From contig NMRA01000661.1 of assembly GCA_002633005.1 (NCBI GenBank), positions 126,194-190,193 on the forward strand: a stretch of 64,000 nt of DNA. Direction: 5' to 3'. The notes beneath the pieces are model-generated. The model ran no database searches and was not told the origin of the DNA. It was given only the letters and a program-made list of their open reading frames with translations. Position numbers and translations under genes: made by a program. Every line of letters begins with the position of its first letter. Position 1 is the stretch's first letter. The stretch comes from Phoronis australis (Eukaryota; Phoronida; Phoronidae). Positions 1-12,243 of this stretch are shown one piece after another.

Positions 1-2395
1 ATCAGTTGGTGCAAGCCCAATCTCAATAGGCAACTGACACACCACAGGTTGTCATTGTTGGTCTAGTTCATTGTCACTCCCTGTAACTGACTGTATCTGT
101 GCTTCATTACTTGTTGCTGGGCCTAGCTAGGTGGCCACTGTATTATGACTTCTGAGGACGGTGTTTAATAAATGACACCGAAACATGTCAAGTTTTAATT
201 TGACAACTAAAAACTGCAATCCGTGGTAAGGGTGTCTCTGTGTTGGTGTAGTTCTGTTTCGTGGTAAGCTTTTATTCGTTGAGGGTTGTTGCAGTGCAAG
301 GCAATGCTGTGGAGAGTGGTAAGAAGTACCTTCCCGTGATAAGGATCACACTGTCTTTTAAACACTGCTATTTTAGGGGCAAAGCTTGCAAAAATTTTCA
401 TTCACATCTAACAAAGTCATGAAGAAAGTAATATGTGTAAGTACGTACATGACCAACTTGTTTCTCTGCTATGCAAGACAATTACAGTTCGGGGGTTATC
501 TCCATTATCTCCATTGACACAACTTGTCTCGTGTTTGCTATTTTGAATCCAGACATCCTTTTGTAAAATAAATTAGGCTCTTTTCTGGCAAACACATGTA
601 GAGCACGGTGTAGGAAAGTATGAAAACAAAGATTACTAATTTTCAATAGGGAAGAATGCGTACATGTACCTATATTTTTGTTAATGCCCGCTTCAATGTC
701 CCCGATGACTCGGCAAGTTTGCTGGAAGTGATATGGAGATTTCTATCTGCTACGAGAGGCCTTTCCAACAACTTCGGTATACCCGATGGGGAAAACCACA
801 GACAGGCTCCCATGTTTTCAATAAGGTCTGAGTAAATTTCTATTGTATGAGAAGCAATTTACCCACGTCATGTTGAAAAAATTTTGATTTCTTTTAAATA
901 TAAAAATGTAGCCCCCATATTTTCTTCGATTACGTTCGCCTTGTCTTGCATGTAAATTGGTTGAGCAGTCCATGGGCTGCTGACTCACAAACACATACCG
1001 CTTTCTGTTTTGCCCATGAAGTGTCGCTGGGGCCGATTTCCATGTGTCTCGGAGGGGTCGAATTCCATATGTCTCGGAACACTGATAGTTAGAGCATGTG
1101 TCAATCTCTTTTACTTCAGAGCATAGTACTAGGGTTCCGTATTTGGAGTTACTTAATGCAGTGTTTTAATTATCCATTGCGATAAATTAGTACATTACGA
1201 TGATATCGTATACATGTACATGTATGAAGACAAGCTGGTGAAACGAATTTCTCGCACAAACTATATTTTGAAAGAAATTCATCTGTTTAGGAGACATAGT
1301 AAAACTTGCGTTTTGCGCACAGTCTCAATCGCAAGACTAGTCGACCGCATCCAAATTTGCCGTGTCTGCAGATTTCCACGAGTGGGTCTCCTCACACTGA
1401 ACTCAGTGCAAACTGCGAGTTCTTCGAGAAAATCTTTATCTGTGAAATTTTATAATATTCGTAATCTTGCATTTTCTAGTTGGCGTATTCCTATGCGAGC
1501 GTCTGGCTGTCAGTGTTTTTATAAATATTTTACTAAAGTGCACTTTCAGCTTTTACATGTACAGTGCATAAGTGTACTGACATGTATTATTTCTACGAAT
1601 GTACATAAACCTCGTGCTGTATGTGACGTCATTGGAGAATGCACACTGTGAAATATCCAAATATTTTGTGTTTAATTCAGTTTCAGAAGACGTGATGTTT
1701 TTTGTGTAATTAAAGTGACTGTTCCAATATTCGTTTTACAAAACTATGTCAGTATGTCAATGCTATTTACTGAAGATGGGCATTCCGATGATTCGTTTCC
1801 AGCTTACGTTCTTAAGTAAACAGAGCGCTCACAAAACCTTCACTTTATGAAGCACTTAACAATTTTTTGAAGCTGCAATTTCCCCTCTGTTGAGGTTTTG
1901 AAGTTGAATTTTAAGCGAATCGCTTTGATGTTTAAAAACATTGCCCCACTGATCCGATCTTGAATTGCTGCCGAATGAGCCGGGAACACAAGCACACCTG
2001 TACATTTAGTCTATCCAAAAAGGCCAGAACAATATTATGTAGACTGTGATAATGATCATGGTAAATTGAAAATTTAGAAATTGATGTCAATATCTGAATA
2101 AGCTAATAACTTGGTTGTTTAGATTGAGTCTTGCATAATGAACACTGAATGGAACTGAATCAGCCTTTTCAAACCACAAGTAGACTTATGTTGACTGAAG
2201 AACGTTTTATGCAGACAATTTTTAAAAACACTTCGTTACCAAAACAATTTTTAAGAAAAGATCACTGAAAACACATTTGCCATGCATGAACAACAGCATG
2301 CAAAGATGTGACTGCATACTCCACTCTCTGAGTCACGTGACGTTTGCTGTTCAACTCCGCAGCCCAAGAAAGCGCGACCCAATTTAGTCGATAAA
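1..2395. other. Region upstream of the first sulfotransferase; no gene seen
   Basis: No ORF here has a recognisable domain or codon pattern; the longest (1214-1651, 145 aa) looks accidental. A short stem (CGGTGT at 159-164 pairing with ACACCG at 175-180) around AATAAA-like sequence resembles the 3' ends of some retroelements but is too short to name. TACATGTA palindromes occur at about 661, 1211, 1217 and 1553. The sequence just before 2396 does not match that before the second sulfotransferase at 15,158. Confidence 0.5.
2332..2341. promoter_or_regulatory. GTCACGTGAC palindrome (E-box type) upstream of SULT gene 1
   Basis: A perfect 10-bp palindrome with a CACGTG core lies 54 bp before the start codon of the first sulfotransferase. 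CACGTG is the classical site for bHLH-zip factors. The second sulfotransferase lacks it. Function is inferred from position only. Confidence 0.25.
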
Positions 2396-2570
2396 ATGAC
2401 CTCAAAGGGTAAATTCGTACAAGACTCTGAGGGAAAACACTATGTGCGAGATGGAATCAAACTACACGCATTTCGCGACACCGTGGAAGAGTGTGATAAA
2501 CTGTTTGACGACATTAAAGATTTTAAACCACGTCGAGATGACGTATGGCTATGTGCCTTCCAAAAGTCAG
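2396..2570 (+). CDS. SULT: SULT copy 1, exon 1
   Basis: Start codon to the first half of the PAPS loop, ending ...FQKS plus one base, followed by GTAAGA. Copy 2 has a five-residue insertion near the N-terminus; otherwise the two exons are closely similar. Confidence 0.9.
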
Positions 2571-5500
2571 GTAAGAATGAGTCGAATGACCTCATCTGCT
2601 CCCTAAAGTGAAGTCTTATCAGCTGCTGTACTGGCCAATTCAAGTCCATGCATTGTACAGTGTTTTTAGTGGTCCGTATTTCATCACAGTGATATTGGTA
2701 CAAGGAATTATTGAATCGGAATTTCGTCAGGAAAACAAAATACTTCTGCGGCCTTTTGTTTTAAGTCGTTAAAAATGTCATGCCATCGCACTTATCATTC
2801 ATTTGATATTACATTGCATTGCATAAACATTTAATCAACAGAAAATCTGACTGGAATATGTGTGAAGATATACCCATATGGAAATTACAAGGCATAACAA
2901 CTATAAAACAAAATAACCTACATATGTCAAGTTCATGTCTAACCTAGTTCATTGGGAGGACACAATCGACTTTTACAAAAATGGAGCCATGTATGGTATC
3001 TAGGTGTACTATAGTCCTACATGTAGGTGGTAAGTAACAAAGCATTCAAAACATTTAGGAGGAACAAACTCACTGCAAAATATCAAAAAACATTAAAAAG
3101 AATCTGATTTTACGTGCTGACGCAACGATCTCAGATATTTGAAAAGTTCTCATTTTGGTACATTTGTGGTGCCAAAATTCATAACTAATAAACTGGCTGA
3201 CAAAGTTTTTATTTATTCAATGAAAGTAATATGTTTGTCAACATTTTGGCCGAGTTTCATTCTCATAGCAGTGGGGGCAGATTTGGTACAGCAGTGTATT
3301 AAACATAATCTCAAAATGGCATAACGGGGGGTAGTGTAGTAAAACTACTAAATGAGGGTGGTAAATCGGAATCTTTTGTTTTCAAGGCATCTGTGTAACA
3401 ATCTACTGGCATCACTAAACAATGCCATGTGAATCATAGTTCAATAGCTTTCATTCAAGGAAAAATGTAAACAGTAAAATTTGGACAGTTTTACAGCGTG
3501 AAAACATGGCTGCGAAGCCATAAAATGTGTTTGAGCCCATAACTTTGGTAGAACAGTATATTTGGGGAAATATATTCCCACTGTTTATAGATGCCATAGG
3601 ACTACCTATGTGTCAAATTTGGTGAAAATTGGCTAACCCACACCTTGCCGCTGGATGGCTGGTGCTCTCGTGGACTGCTACTTTTAAGTACTAAAAGATC
3701 CAAAACTATCTGCTCATACTTTGGTTTATCGTTTGCTTATACAAAACTGGTGACAAATGATCCTCTTTTCAACTTTTAATCTAGTTGGTGAAGTTTTCAA
3801 CAGAAGCATGTAAAAAGGTCACTTCTCAACGTTGAAAGTCCCTCCGTGGGGTCATTTTTCATGAGGTTAATAGTTATACGCTAAGCCGGATCTAGCAAAT
3901 ATGGAACCTTAAGCACTAAGCACCCTTAGAACCCAGCTTTGTCCCCTTGATTTAGGATGTACATGTAGGAAGTGTTGTAAACGATTATTTATTAAGGAAG
4001 AATCCAATCAATATCCAATGATTAGTAAGCTGTCTGTGTTACAAGATCACGCATGATTTTGGGTAGATGAATCCTGCTAGCGGCCGCAGAAGATTTAGCA
4101 CGAACGGCAATTAAAACTCTTAATTGCTCAACACAAAATGTTATCTTTGCTGAGTGTAGCTTACTTATGTGTGATCGAAGTGCACTTTTGTGGTAAGATT
4201 TCTTTGGGGGCTAATAAGAGTTCTTGCAGTGGGGCAACATCTTGAGAAATTAAAGGTGATGATCTGCGGAACAAGACGCTTCTACGGACAATGTATGGTG
4301 TAACCTATTTGGAAAGTATTAATGACGCAAGTCGTTCTCTATGTGGCAAGTGGTGTCGCCTTAGCAACATGGCGTCACGACCAAGTAGTCAGGGTAATAG
4401 TTAGCTAGGCTTATTGACCAAGAAACTAGACGTAAACCAAGATCTAAGAGCACGAAACTTCAGTTCGTCAATACCAGAAAGGCCGATGAGCACGTGTACC
4501 GACAAACGAAGAAACCAGTCCAGGGGATTATATTCATACTGCGGACGACTTGATTATGGAGCTGAGCTCTCGCATGATTCCCAATTTCGTCCTTCCACAA
4601 ACAACATCATTGGCCTGAAGGCTTGCAGAGTTTGAGCACATACATGTAGCAATTTGGGTAGAGTCCGGCACGCCTCCACCACGACAGCAACTTTCGTAAG
4701 TTGTTGCTGAAGACAGGCCTGGAGACTTACACGTCGAAGGCAATTTCAACTATCCTCCTGGTGCTTGACAGTCTGAAGTTGAAGACCAGGTTTTTGAGCA
4801 ATTTAAGTGTCCCTTTTGGCTGTAAGGCTTTGTCATCCATGTTCTCAAAGGAAAGCATCAAATCTGGTCAACAAGTACGTCATTTTGCGGATTTGTCGAC
4901 AACTGGCAACGCGCTATCAAGAGACTCGTTGGCGAAGATGTGAAGAGTTGAACATCTTAGCATCAGAGGCAGACCGGATCCTCCAGTGTCACAATAGATA
5001 AATAATTGGTATCGCCTAGGCGATTAAAATTATCGATAAAAAGTCCTTGTGCTCGACGTATTGGCTGTATCTCTTGTTTTGTTTATTGAACTGTGTCGCG
5101 AGGGTATTGTGTTTCTTAATCAATTCTTTCTGCTATGTTTTACAGGCACACATTGGCTTTGGGAAGTTGTGTCGATGCTCCTGACCGGCGCAGATGACTT
5201 ACTACCGGTTCCTAAAGAAGGTGCTATGTTGGAAAATAGCTGTAAGAGCACACTTACAACGGCCTTGCGTGGCATATTTGCAGTAGAATAGGCCTACCCG
5301 CTGACTTGATAGAGAACAGTGCATATTTTGTTGCCCTTGGGTCTTGGGAACTCAAATCAGGAATTCATATTTCATTTCGATAGTCGAGCGTGGCGTGCCT
5401 GTATATGTAAGATATTAATTGCAATAGTGTTACAACCGATAATGTGATACATCAAAATAGTATATGAAGAAAAAACTTCAGAGGCTATGATTTTTTGTAT

Positions 5501-8500
5501 CGAAAACATTGCACTTGAGCTGAATGCTACGATTATTGTGAAAACTAGGGTGGAAAAAGTGAAAAAGTGCTATAAATTTAGCATGTCCCAGACAGGTGAA
5601 ATAGGATGTAACATGAATAATGTGTTATAAAAAATTAAGAAAGATCGCAGGTGGTCTGACGTGTGAAGGCCCCATAGTTGGGCCCTTGGCACGAAACATC
5701 TGAGCTTAAACTCGCGAGAGCCTTGTCAATGATCACCAGCCGTGCTCTTCGTGGAAGAAGTTTTCAAGTCTGCCGATGACTTTTAAAAAGACTAGCATAC
5801 TTTTCCAATTGTTGTCGTGCACTATACGTTGTAGGTATGTAATAGTGTCATCCAATGGCTTGCTCCTTGGCCTGTATACACTTGAACAAGTCTCAATTAG
5901 GAGTTTAGGGGTATCAACATCAGTACCACACTTTGGACAAACTGGGCTGCCCATATGCCTAGTGATTTGTCTGTGTCAAGAATAGGGTTTCTTATATCCA
6001 GCCCAAGGATTTTTGAACCTTTCGTTTCGATCACATTGGAAAAGTTGTACTTGGTTCCTCTGCAGGACTTAGTTAATGCCCACTGGGCTGCCGACTGGGT
6101 CGCGTACAGTCATAGTGCATCATCCGTAGGGACGTGTTGGGATAACAGATTTAGGCATCATAATACAGAAGCCTAGCTCTTACATGAGCGCACCCAGGGG
6201 GGGGGGGNAACGAGTCCCCTAATTTGGCGAATCGGGCAAAAATGTCCGCCTCAGTGAAACAAAAATTCGGAGTAAACGAGACAAAAGTCCACAAACTTCA
6301 CGGGAAGTCGGCGCGGCTGCATAAACCGTGGGCCTAAACCTATTGGCTCCGCTTTTTTATTTAGTCCTCGCTTATTTCTTTCAGTAAAAGGTCCGCATGC
6401 CTAGCAAATTCGAGCCCCTCCCCCTATACTTATATGGTCCCTGATCCAGTGTATATTAACTGTTCTTTTGATTGTGAGCTTTTTAAACTCATTAATGCAC
6501 TAAAACTGCAGCAATTGAGTTAGTATTCAATGCGTTTTAACACACAGTGCTTGATTTAAAAAGTTGTAATAAACCTCTATCATCATGCAGTTTCAATTTC
6601 CAAAACAAAACACAATACTGTTCCGCATTTCCGCAAGGGTTCTGTCGAGTCACTCGACATATGCGATTGAAATATCAAACTTGACATGTCTACAGTCGAT
6701 CTGGGACGCAACCTTCTCAGGAAAATATCATTGTTTCAGTGTGAGTAAAAATAACACGATAGTTGATAGTCTAGCGATCAGAGTATAATTGCCAGGGTGT
6801 AATTGAGCAGACTTGGCTTACAAAGAGACACAATAGTGTAGTCACATTAACTCTACAAGCGAACTATGTGTATTTGCAGATGCAGAAACCTTAGAGAGTC
6901 TTCCGTCTCCACGTGTGCTCAATACCCATCACTTCTGTGACGTAATGCCGGCTGCAATATGGAACACACGTTACAAGATAATCCATCCCATGCGAAATAT
7001 CAAGGATATTCTCGTATCGACGTACCATCATTTAAAGGGGCTGGGATATTTTAAAGGCTCGTTCGAAACTTATATGGAAATGCGAGGCGAAGGTAACATT
7101 TGAACCGACAGCGCTGTAGCTGTTACAAGTTTTGAACTGTCGAAAGCTATTGACGGCGTAGAGTGACTCACGATCGAGAGTGCCCGAACCTTCTACACAG
7201 GACCAAGGACAAGCCGGTTTTAGGGCCGGGTTACTCCAATATTTTCTTTACAAGTCGCGGTTGTGTCTTTTATCTGCCAGTCGGGCACATATACACATTT
7301 TCCTTGCCATGTCTCTCAAATTCAGTTTGTTAAAATAATCGGCCTATTAAGGCCATCCATAAAAAGAGGTGAAATTGATCTTGATATCTGGTTATCGACG
7401 GATTTTTGCCAGTCATTTTAAATGTTTGTTTTGTTGTTGTCTATATTGACTTAATGACTGTGCACATTTCTTATCAGCAAACAGCGGAGTGGTACTTGTC
7501 AGCGAGTCATTATAAAAAATTACCGAATTGTCGGGTTATTTCATGAAAAGTGGCATAAGACCTCAGAAATATTGTCTTTCACTCCGCAGAGAATTAAATA
7601 AATACCACTTAATGCGCAAACGTGCGAAGACTAAGAGAATATGCACATAACTACTGAGTAGTGATCTGTTTTACATGAACTATATTAGAACTGTGATGCG
7701 CTCATAATTACTTGGCTAAACTTGTTTTCAGCAATTGCGAAGCGGGACATTAGGACTAAATTTCTTTTTCTTTAAAATGTTAAGTCACTTTTATGAAAGA
7801 GCATTTCCTAATAAAAACTTTCAAGAAATAAATATCTGTAGCCTGAAATCTCTAGATGGAGAGCTGATATCAGCTTAATACTGTCTCAGATGGTATGATT
7901 GCTTTAGACTGGGTGAACACTGCGTCTTCATGTGATGTTTCTTGTGTTTTATGCTTTTTAAGATAGTACCAAAGAGTGGCTGCGTTACGAAGAAGACTGG
8001 TTTTCCAAACATGGCAAAAACCCCAATGTACTTTTCTTGCACTACGAAGATATGGTGAAGGTAAGTACACAGGGTGTCCAAAAATTGTTCTCACATTTCA
8101 TCCCAACGTCAGGATCAGACTGGATGGTCTATCGTATGGTTGCATAGTGCTATGAACCGTCACGCTTTCTGCATGCACGGGAATAACAAACCCAATTTAT
8201 CCGGCAATGTTGATAGAATTTGAAAAAAACGTCAACGAAGTGCTATCTATCAAAAGAAGAGTTAAAGTTTCTTTTTGGTCACTTCTTTATAAACTTAAAT
8301 CGTTAATCTTGTTCGTAATTCAATGTGTCATTTAGAAACAGTTGTGTTTACTAAGGGTGGCATCCATTTCATTCCGTCTACATTACATTTATTTTGTGTC
8401 TCATCAAAAATTGACCATCACATCGGATGTCACATCGCGTGATATTTGACTTTACAGGAAGCATGCTTTGGTAATTAACAAGACCAGTCTCAGGCATCGT

Positions 8501-11004
8501 TTGGTTGCATCGCGCTTAGATAGATTCACCGAACTAGATAAAATTCTTCGGGTAACTGTTGATATAATTGTAGACAATTACAGCTCGTTATTTACAAACG
8601 CTGATGTATAGTGCACACTAGTAAACCGGGTGTTACTGAACGGCATGATTGATGTGTACTGGTCTAAAAAGGTACATGTACGAAACTACACCTTTCACAG
8701 TGTTACGAAAGGCAGCACTGTGGAATGTTGTGTAACGGGCTTCACCGACGTCATAATATTATTCAGTCATCCCTGTTGGTTGAAATCTGGGAAACCCCTT
8801 TCAGTTTAATGTTACGTAGTATGGCGATCAGTTATGGCTTATATAGTTGCAATTTATTAAAACGGGCAATGATCGAAGTAAACAAAACCAAGACAACTCC
8901 GGTCATTGGCTTAAGCCCAAACAAGTAGTGCATAAAGGCCGCGTGCAAGTGATGGCGATGTGATGGGTGAACTTCCGACCAAGCATGGGCATTGATGTCC
9001 ACAAACTTTTCAGTATAGGTGGCTCTGTGTCAAGGGGTAGTAAAACACAACCCATGCGTTAAGTGAAGGCACATGACGTTTCGGACGGACTCTGCGTCTG
9101 CATCTCTCTAATACGTCACTGCATGCTCCAGCTAGTACACGTGCACAAACAAGTACTCCTTTGTTGAGTAAAGTGGGAGTAAAGTATATGGTAGTAATTA
9201 TAGAGCGCAGTAATCGATACGAAATAATGTATTGTCTCTAAAATGGTGTACACTAGCGGAAACAATAAAAACGAAACGTAGGAATTAACGTAATCTATTG
9301 AAATATTCACAAAAGTCATACTTCGGACCATTAGGCGACACTACGATGCCCATTCATAGAAATGCTGAAACATGAAGCGAAGTAAAAACTTAACGAAATA
9401 TCGCTGGAAAGCAGAAAAGGCGGCTAGAGTGGCTAATAGGTCACAGGTAATCTGATGGCAGAAGACGCCAATTGCAGAGCGGATAGGTCAAGTGAGACGG
9501 AGGGAGGAGCTGGAGAGCTGCAAGGGGTCGTGGAGGAGCCTGACAACATCACAGCAATAGTGGGAGGTAAGATGTTGTCATCCGAAGAAATGAACTTCGC
9601 CTTGAAGGTGGCTTTGAGACAGTCAGCAGAAACTGTCTGAGAAGGATCTGGCTGCGTTAGAATCTAACATGAGATGGGGTCATCACGGGGTCACTGGGAC
9701 GGGTACCGGTAAGCATCGTGGAAGACGTACACATAGCACATGAAAGCAAAGTTGGTGAGCATTTAAGTTGGTCGAAATGCATGGAAATTGGGATGGGCGA
9801 CTGTACAGTGCTTGTAGTGAGCCTTAGATGCTTGAGGAAAGCTGTTTCCATTGTGCGTGTCTCCAGCGGCTGAAAGAGAACTCAACAGGGTGGTGGGGGG
9901 AGACCGTACATAACTTTATCAGGAAAACAACCAGGATCCACCATTCAAAACGATCAAGTTCCCACTAGAACCATGGGCAGTTCTGCACACCAGCTTGGGC
10001 TCTTAGTACGTGTTTTAAGAGGCGCCTTCAGTGCCCATTCGATTGTGGGTGACACACTGTTGTCGTACACTGTATGTGTCGCAATGCCCAACTGTTTGTT
10101 GCATTCACTCCAAATCGTTGACGAGAACTGACTTCTGCGATAAAGTGATGTCTTTGAGAGTACCAAGGAGGGCCCTCCAGTTACGGATAAAAGCCACTGC
10201 GCAAGAAGAAGCATGCGTGTCAGGAAAAGGGATTGCTTTCGGCCAACGAATGAAGAAGTAAACAGTTATATAAAACAAAATCGAAGCAATATCATAGACA
10301 TTTATGTCAGCTTTTTTGAAATTTCGTCTTGAATATTTCTTTCGTTATGATCTTTAGGCCATGTTACTCGCTGCTTGTCTGTGAATATTCATTATATTTT
10401 CGTGCAAATTCCTACTTAGACGAGACGCAAGAAATTTTATTACACACCTTTTTAAATACAGAAAACACAGGCTTTTATTAAATGCAGTTTTGTAGATATT
10501 TGACACGAAACTGACAATAGAGCTACTGAAAGTTATTTCCTCTAGTACCATGGTTTGCATATCGTTGTAGGATCCAGTCCAAATGGTCAAGGACGTTGCC
10601 GCGTTTCTGGACGTGGCAGTCACCGAAGACAGAGTGGCATTGGTGGCCGATAAGACTTCGCTCAAGAATATGAAAGCCAACAAAGTGGAGCACGGGCCCA
10701 ATGGAAAAGTAGTTCAAGGAGTGTTCTACAGGAAGGGTAAATTTCGGTCTCTTTCACTTTCGAACAAAACGTTTTCATTCACGCAGAGAAAGATTGTGAA
10801 TAACTTGATTCCTCGGTTGCTGTTTCATGGAAAGATGTATGCCCATGATGATTTTGTTAGTTGACGCATAGGTTTTAACACAAAATACTTATCTTTACAG
10901 GCCAACCTGGGGATTGGAAAAACCACTTCACAGTAGCGATGAATGAGCGTTTTGACAACGAACATATGCAACGATTGAAAGATTTAGGAATGCTTTATGA
11001 TTGA
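2396..11004 (+). CDS. SULT: Cytosolic sulfotransferase, tandem copy 1 (six exons, 283 aa)
   Basis: PAPS-dependent cytosolic sulfotransferase transferring sulfate to hydroxyl or amine groups of small molecules. Exons: 2396-2570, 5146-5241, 6880-7092, 7963-8060, 10571-10736, 10901-11004; all junctions are GT-AG and phases agree, giving 284 codons with the stop. The PAPS 5'-phosphosulfate loop KSGTHW lies at residues 57-62, a catalytic-type His in NTHH at 105-108, the 3'-phosphate site RNIKDILVS at 129-137 (Arg129, Ser137, matching Arg130 and Ser138 of human SULT1A1), [10 protein letters not shown] at 248-257, and the dimer motif K-x3-TV-x3-E at 256-265. Length is typical of the family. The start is the only in-frame ATG and is supported by the paralogue. 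The subfamily and substrate cannot be told from sequence. No truncation or frameshift is seen. Confidence 0.93.
5146..5241 (+). CDS. SULT: SULT copy 1, exon 2
   Basis: Begins after TTTTACAG and completes the PAPS loop as G-THWLWEVV. The open frame runs on past the donor (T|GTAAGA) to 5291, but homology to the family and to copy 2 ends at the donor. Phase in 1, phase out 1; 96 nt in both copies. Confidence 0.85.
6185..6430. mobile_element. Relic of the GCGCACCC-ended miniature element
   Basis: In intron 2 of SULT copy 1. It starts near GCGCACCC plus a poly-G run (with one n) and continues with sequence that is the diverged reverse complement of the better copy at 13,758-14,004. Examples are the CATTTGGCGAA-like, GGTCCGCC-like and AAAAGTCCAC segments, ending in a TTCGAGCCCCTCCCCC-like stretch. 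One end is poorly preserved. Confidence 0.5.
6880..7092 (+). CDS. SULT: SULT copy 1, exon 3
   Basis: Carries the catalytic histidine segment (NTHH) and the 3'-phosphoadenosine site MRNIKDILVSTYHH. Acceptor is ATTTGCAG and donor G|GTAACA; 213 nt in both copies. Confidence 0.92.
7963..8060 (+). CDS. SULT: SULT copy 1, exon 4
   Basis: Encodes the segment ending in VLFLHYEDMVK, the conserved F-L-x-YEDM helix-start of the family. The acceptor is an AAG and the donor GTAAGTAC; 98 nt. Confidence 0.9.
8690..8890. repeat. Intron-4 block, opposite orientation to its match in copy 2
   Basis: About 200 bp whose reverse complement is found at 24,482-24,710 in intron 4 of the second sulfotransferase. Shared pieces include AAACCCCTTTCA, GTTACGTAGTATG, CAATTTATTAAAACGG and ATGATCGAAGTAAACAAA. 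Either a small inversion in one copy or a mobile repeat inserted in both orientations. Confidence 0.7.
9116..9440 (-). repeat. LTR-like sequence next to the integrase remnant
   Basis: Aligns with 26,190-26,430 in the second copy's intron 4, sharing GTGTACACT, CGGAAACAA and CAAAAGTC/CAAAAGCC blocks in order. Here it lies 3' of a minus-strand integrase fragment; in copy 2 it lies 5' of a minus-strand reverse transcriptase. That is the arrangement expected of a 3' and a 5' LTR of one family. LTR boundaries are not visible. Confidence 0.4.
9650..10214 (-). pseudogene. Ty3/gypsy retrotransposon remnant: integrase C-terminal part
   Basis: Minus-strand translation shows QFSSTIWSECNKQLGIATH, the integrase-core pattern around the second catalytic region of Ty3/gypsy elements. 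After a frameshift it continues CHPQSNGH, matching the HPQxNG motif that precedes the catalytic Glu. Further on, the frame-broken sequence resembles the pol C-terminal tail. Several stops and frameshifts make it clearly dead. It lies in intron 4 of SULT copy 1, antisense to the gene. I recognise the fold by motif only and do not attempt to restore it. Confidence 0.6.
10571..10736 (+). CDS. SULT: SULT copy 1, exon 5
   Basis: Acceptor GTTGTAG; encodes the FLDV...TED helix region through VFYRK. Ends with a split glycine codon of the RKG motif at G|GTAAAT; 166 nt. Confidence 0.9.
10901..11004 (+). CDS. SULT: SULT copy 1, terminal coding exon
   Basis: Starts after ATCTTTACAG, completes [10 protein letters not shown], and carries the KTVE-type dimerisation motif. 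Stop TGA at 11002-11004. No canonical AATAAA was found within the next ~100 bp. Confidence 0.92.
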
Positions 11005-12243
11005 TTCATGTACCTTGTTCAATCCATGATTTCCCACGTTCCTCAATTCTGGTTGTAATAAGTGCTTTTTAGAGCTACAGTACGATTTGTCCTTATCTGT
11101 TCAAGAGAGGAATATCAATATAAATTTCAACTGCTACGTGTTTGCAACTTTTTGCCCTTTTTATAGTTATCCGAAAACCAGGCACTAAGCCGTTTCAAGC
11201 GAAACATGTACATGTATTCATCCGCGCCTCTTTCGTGAGATTTTTGCGGCCACGGCCGGAACTTAACATCTGTTTCAGCATCTTTTTACAGCCTCCCGGT
11301 CAGTAACGCTAGGACCTCGCTAAGAAGCAAGACTTCGCGAGATTACTTGAGATATTGCCGTGTATTTTAAGTGAAAGCACGTGATTCTGGCTAGATTTTA
11401 GCTAGGGTACAAGCGTATGGGTCCTAGCGTTATTGAACGCATGCGAAGTTTCCACCGGTTTACTTAAAGCCGCATTTTCCCCATTTATCTTTCACTGTTA
11501 AATTCTTAGTCGGAGCAGTTTGGGGTTTGCATTGTTGTTGATTGAGCAGGCAGCTCAAATCACCGGCTGCGCCAATGCGCCATTTTCGAATCGCAATTTT
11601 AGGGTCTGATATCCCCAATATACTGTCGCCGATGGTTTCGTTGTCCCTTTTGGTAACAGAAAGAGAATATTAACACAGTAAGAAATACCATGAGGCCTAT
11701 TTGGTGAAAATAGGATTCTTAAATCAAGTCTCACTTTTAGATGACTAAACAGGGCGAAACGGAAATCCAAATCTTTGAAAGAATCAAACTGAATATTATT
11801 GTGCGCTCCCAATTCTGAAAATGTCGGAATATGTTTGAAAAACTCCCAACATTCCCTCTAATTTCTTGACTAATCGGCAAACTTGACTAACGCTTCAGAC
11901 GAGAAAATTAACGAGTTTGAACTACACGACAAGTTTTGAGACATTGTGAGAAATGTTTTGACATAATCTTTTCCGTCAAGAACAGTACTGATTTGGCAGA
12001 GAAAGTTGCATACATGTAGATGGCTTTGTGTTTGAATGGTTATCTGCTGTAGGCCTGGTAACGTATGCAAAGATGCAGATGTCTTTTTTCATGTTCGAGG
12101 GTGCTAACAAAATTTCGTCAGTTGAGTTAATCCCGGACCGTAACCCGAAAGTCGATGTTTTCCAAGCCGAGGCCAAAGGCTCCATTTTTAATTCAAAACC
12201 TATTTTTCAATCGTCAATCGCAGAAAAAAGTGGGTAATGACGA
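11005..12243 (+). other. 3' flank of SULT copy 1, still duplicated
   Basis: Noncoding sequence that aligns with 27,735-29,575 downstream of SULT copy 2, apart from a 662-bp insertion there. It marks how far the segmental duplication runs past the stop codon. The probable 3' UTR lies in the first few hundred bases. Confidence 0.75.

Noticed and set aside
1214-1651. 145-aa ORF on the plus strand
   Set aside because: No motif, biased composition and no splice or homology support; probably chance.
5242-5291. Extension of SULT exon 2 ORF past the donor
   Set aside because: The extra codons have no family homology, and the T|GTAAGA donor with phase agreement to exon 3 explains the exon end in both copies.
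5733-6110. Minus-strand frames with CPKCGTDVDTP and nearby fragments, reminiscent of a retroelement zinc knuckle
   Set aside because: Too short and broken to assign to a family; one Cys-x2-Cys is not enough.
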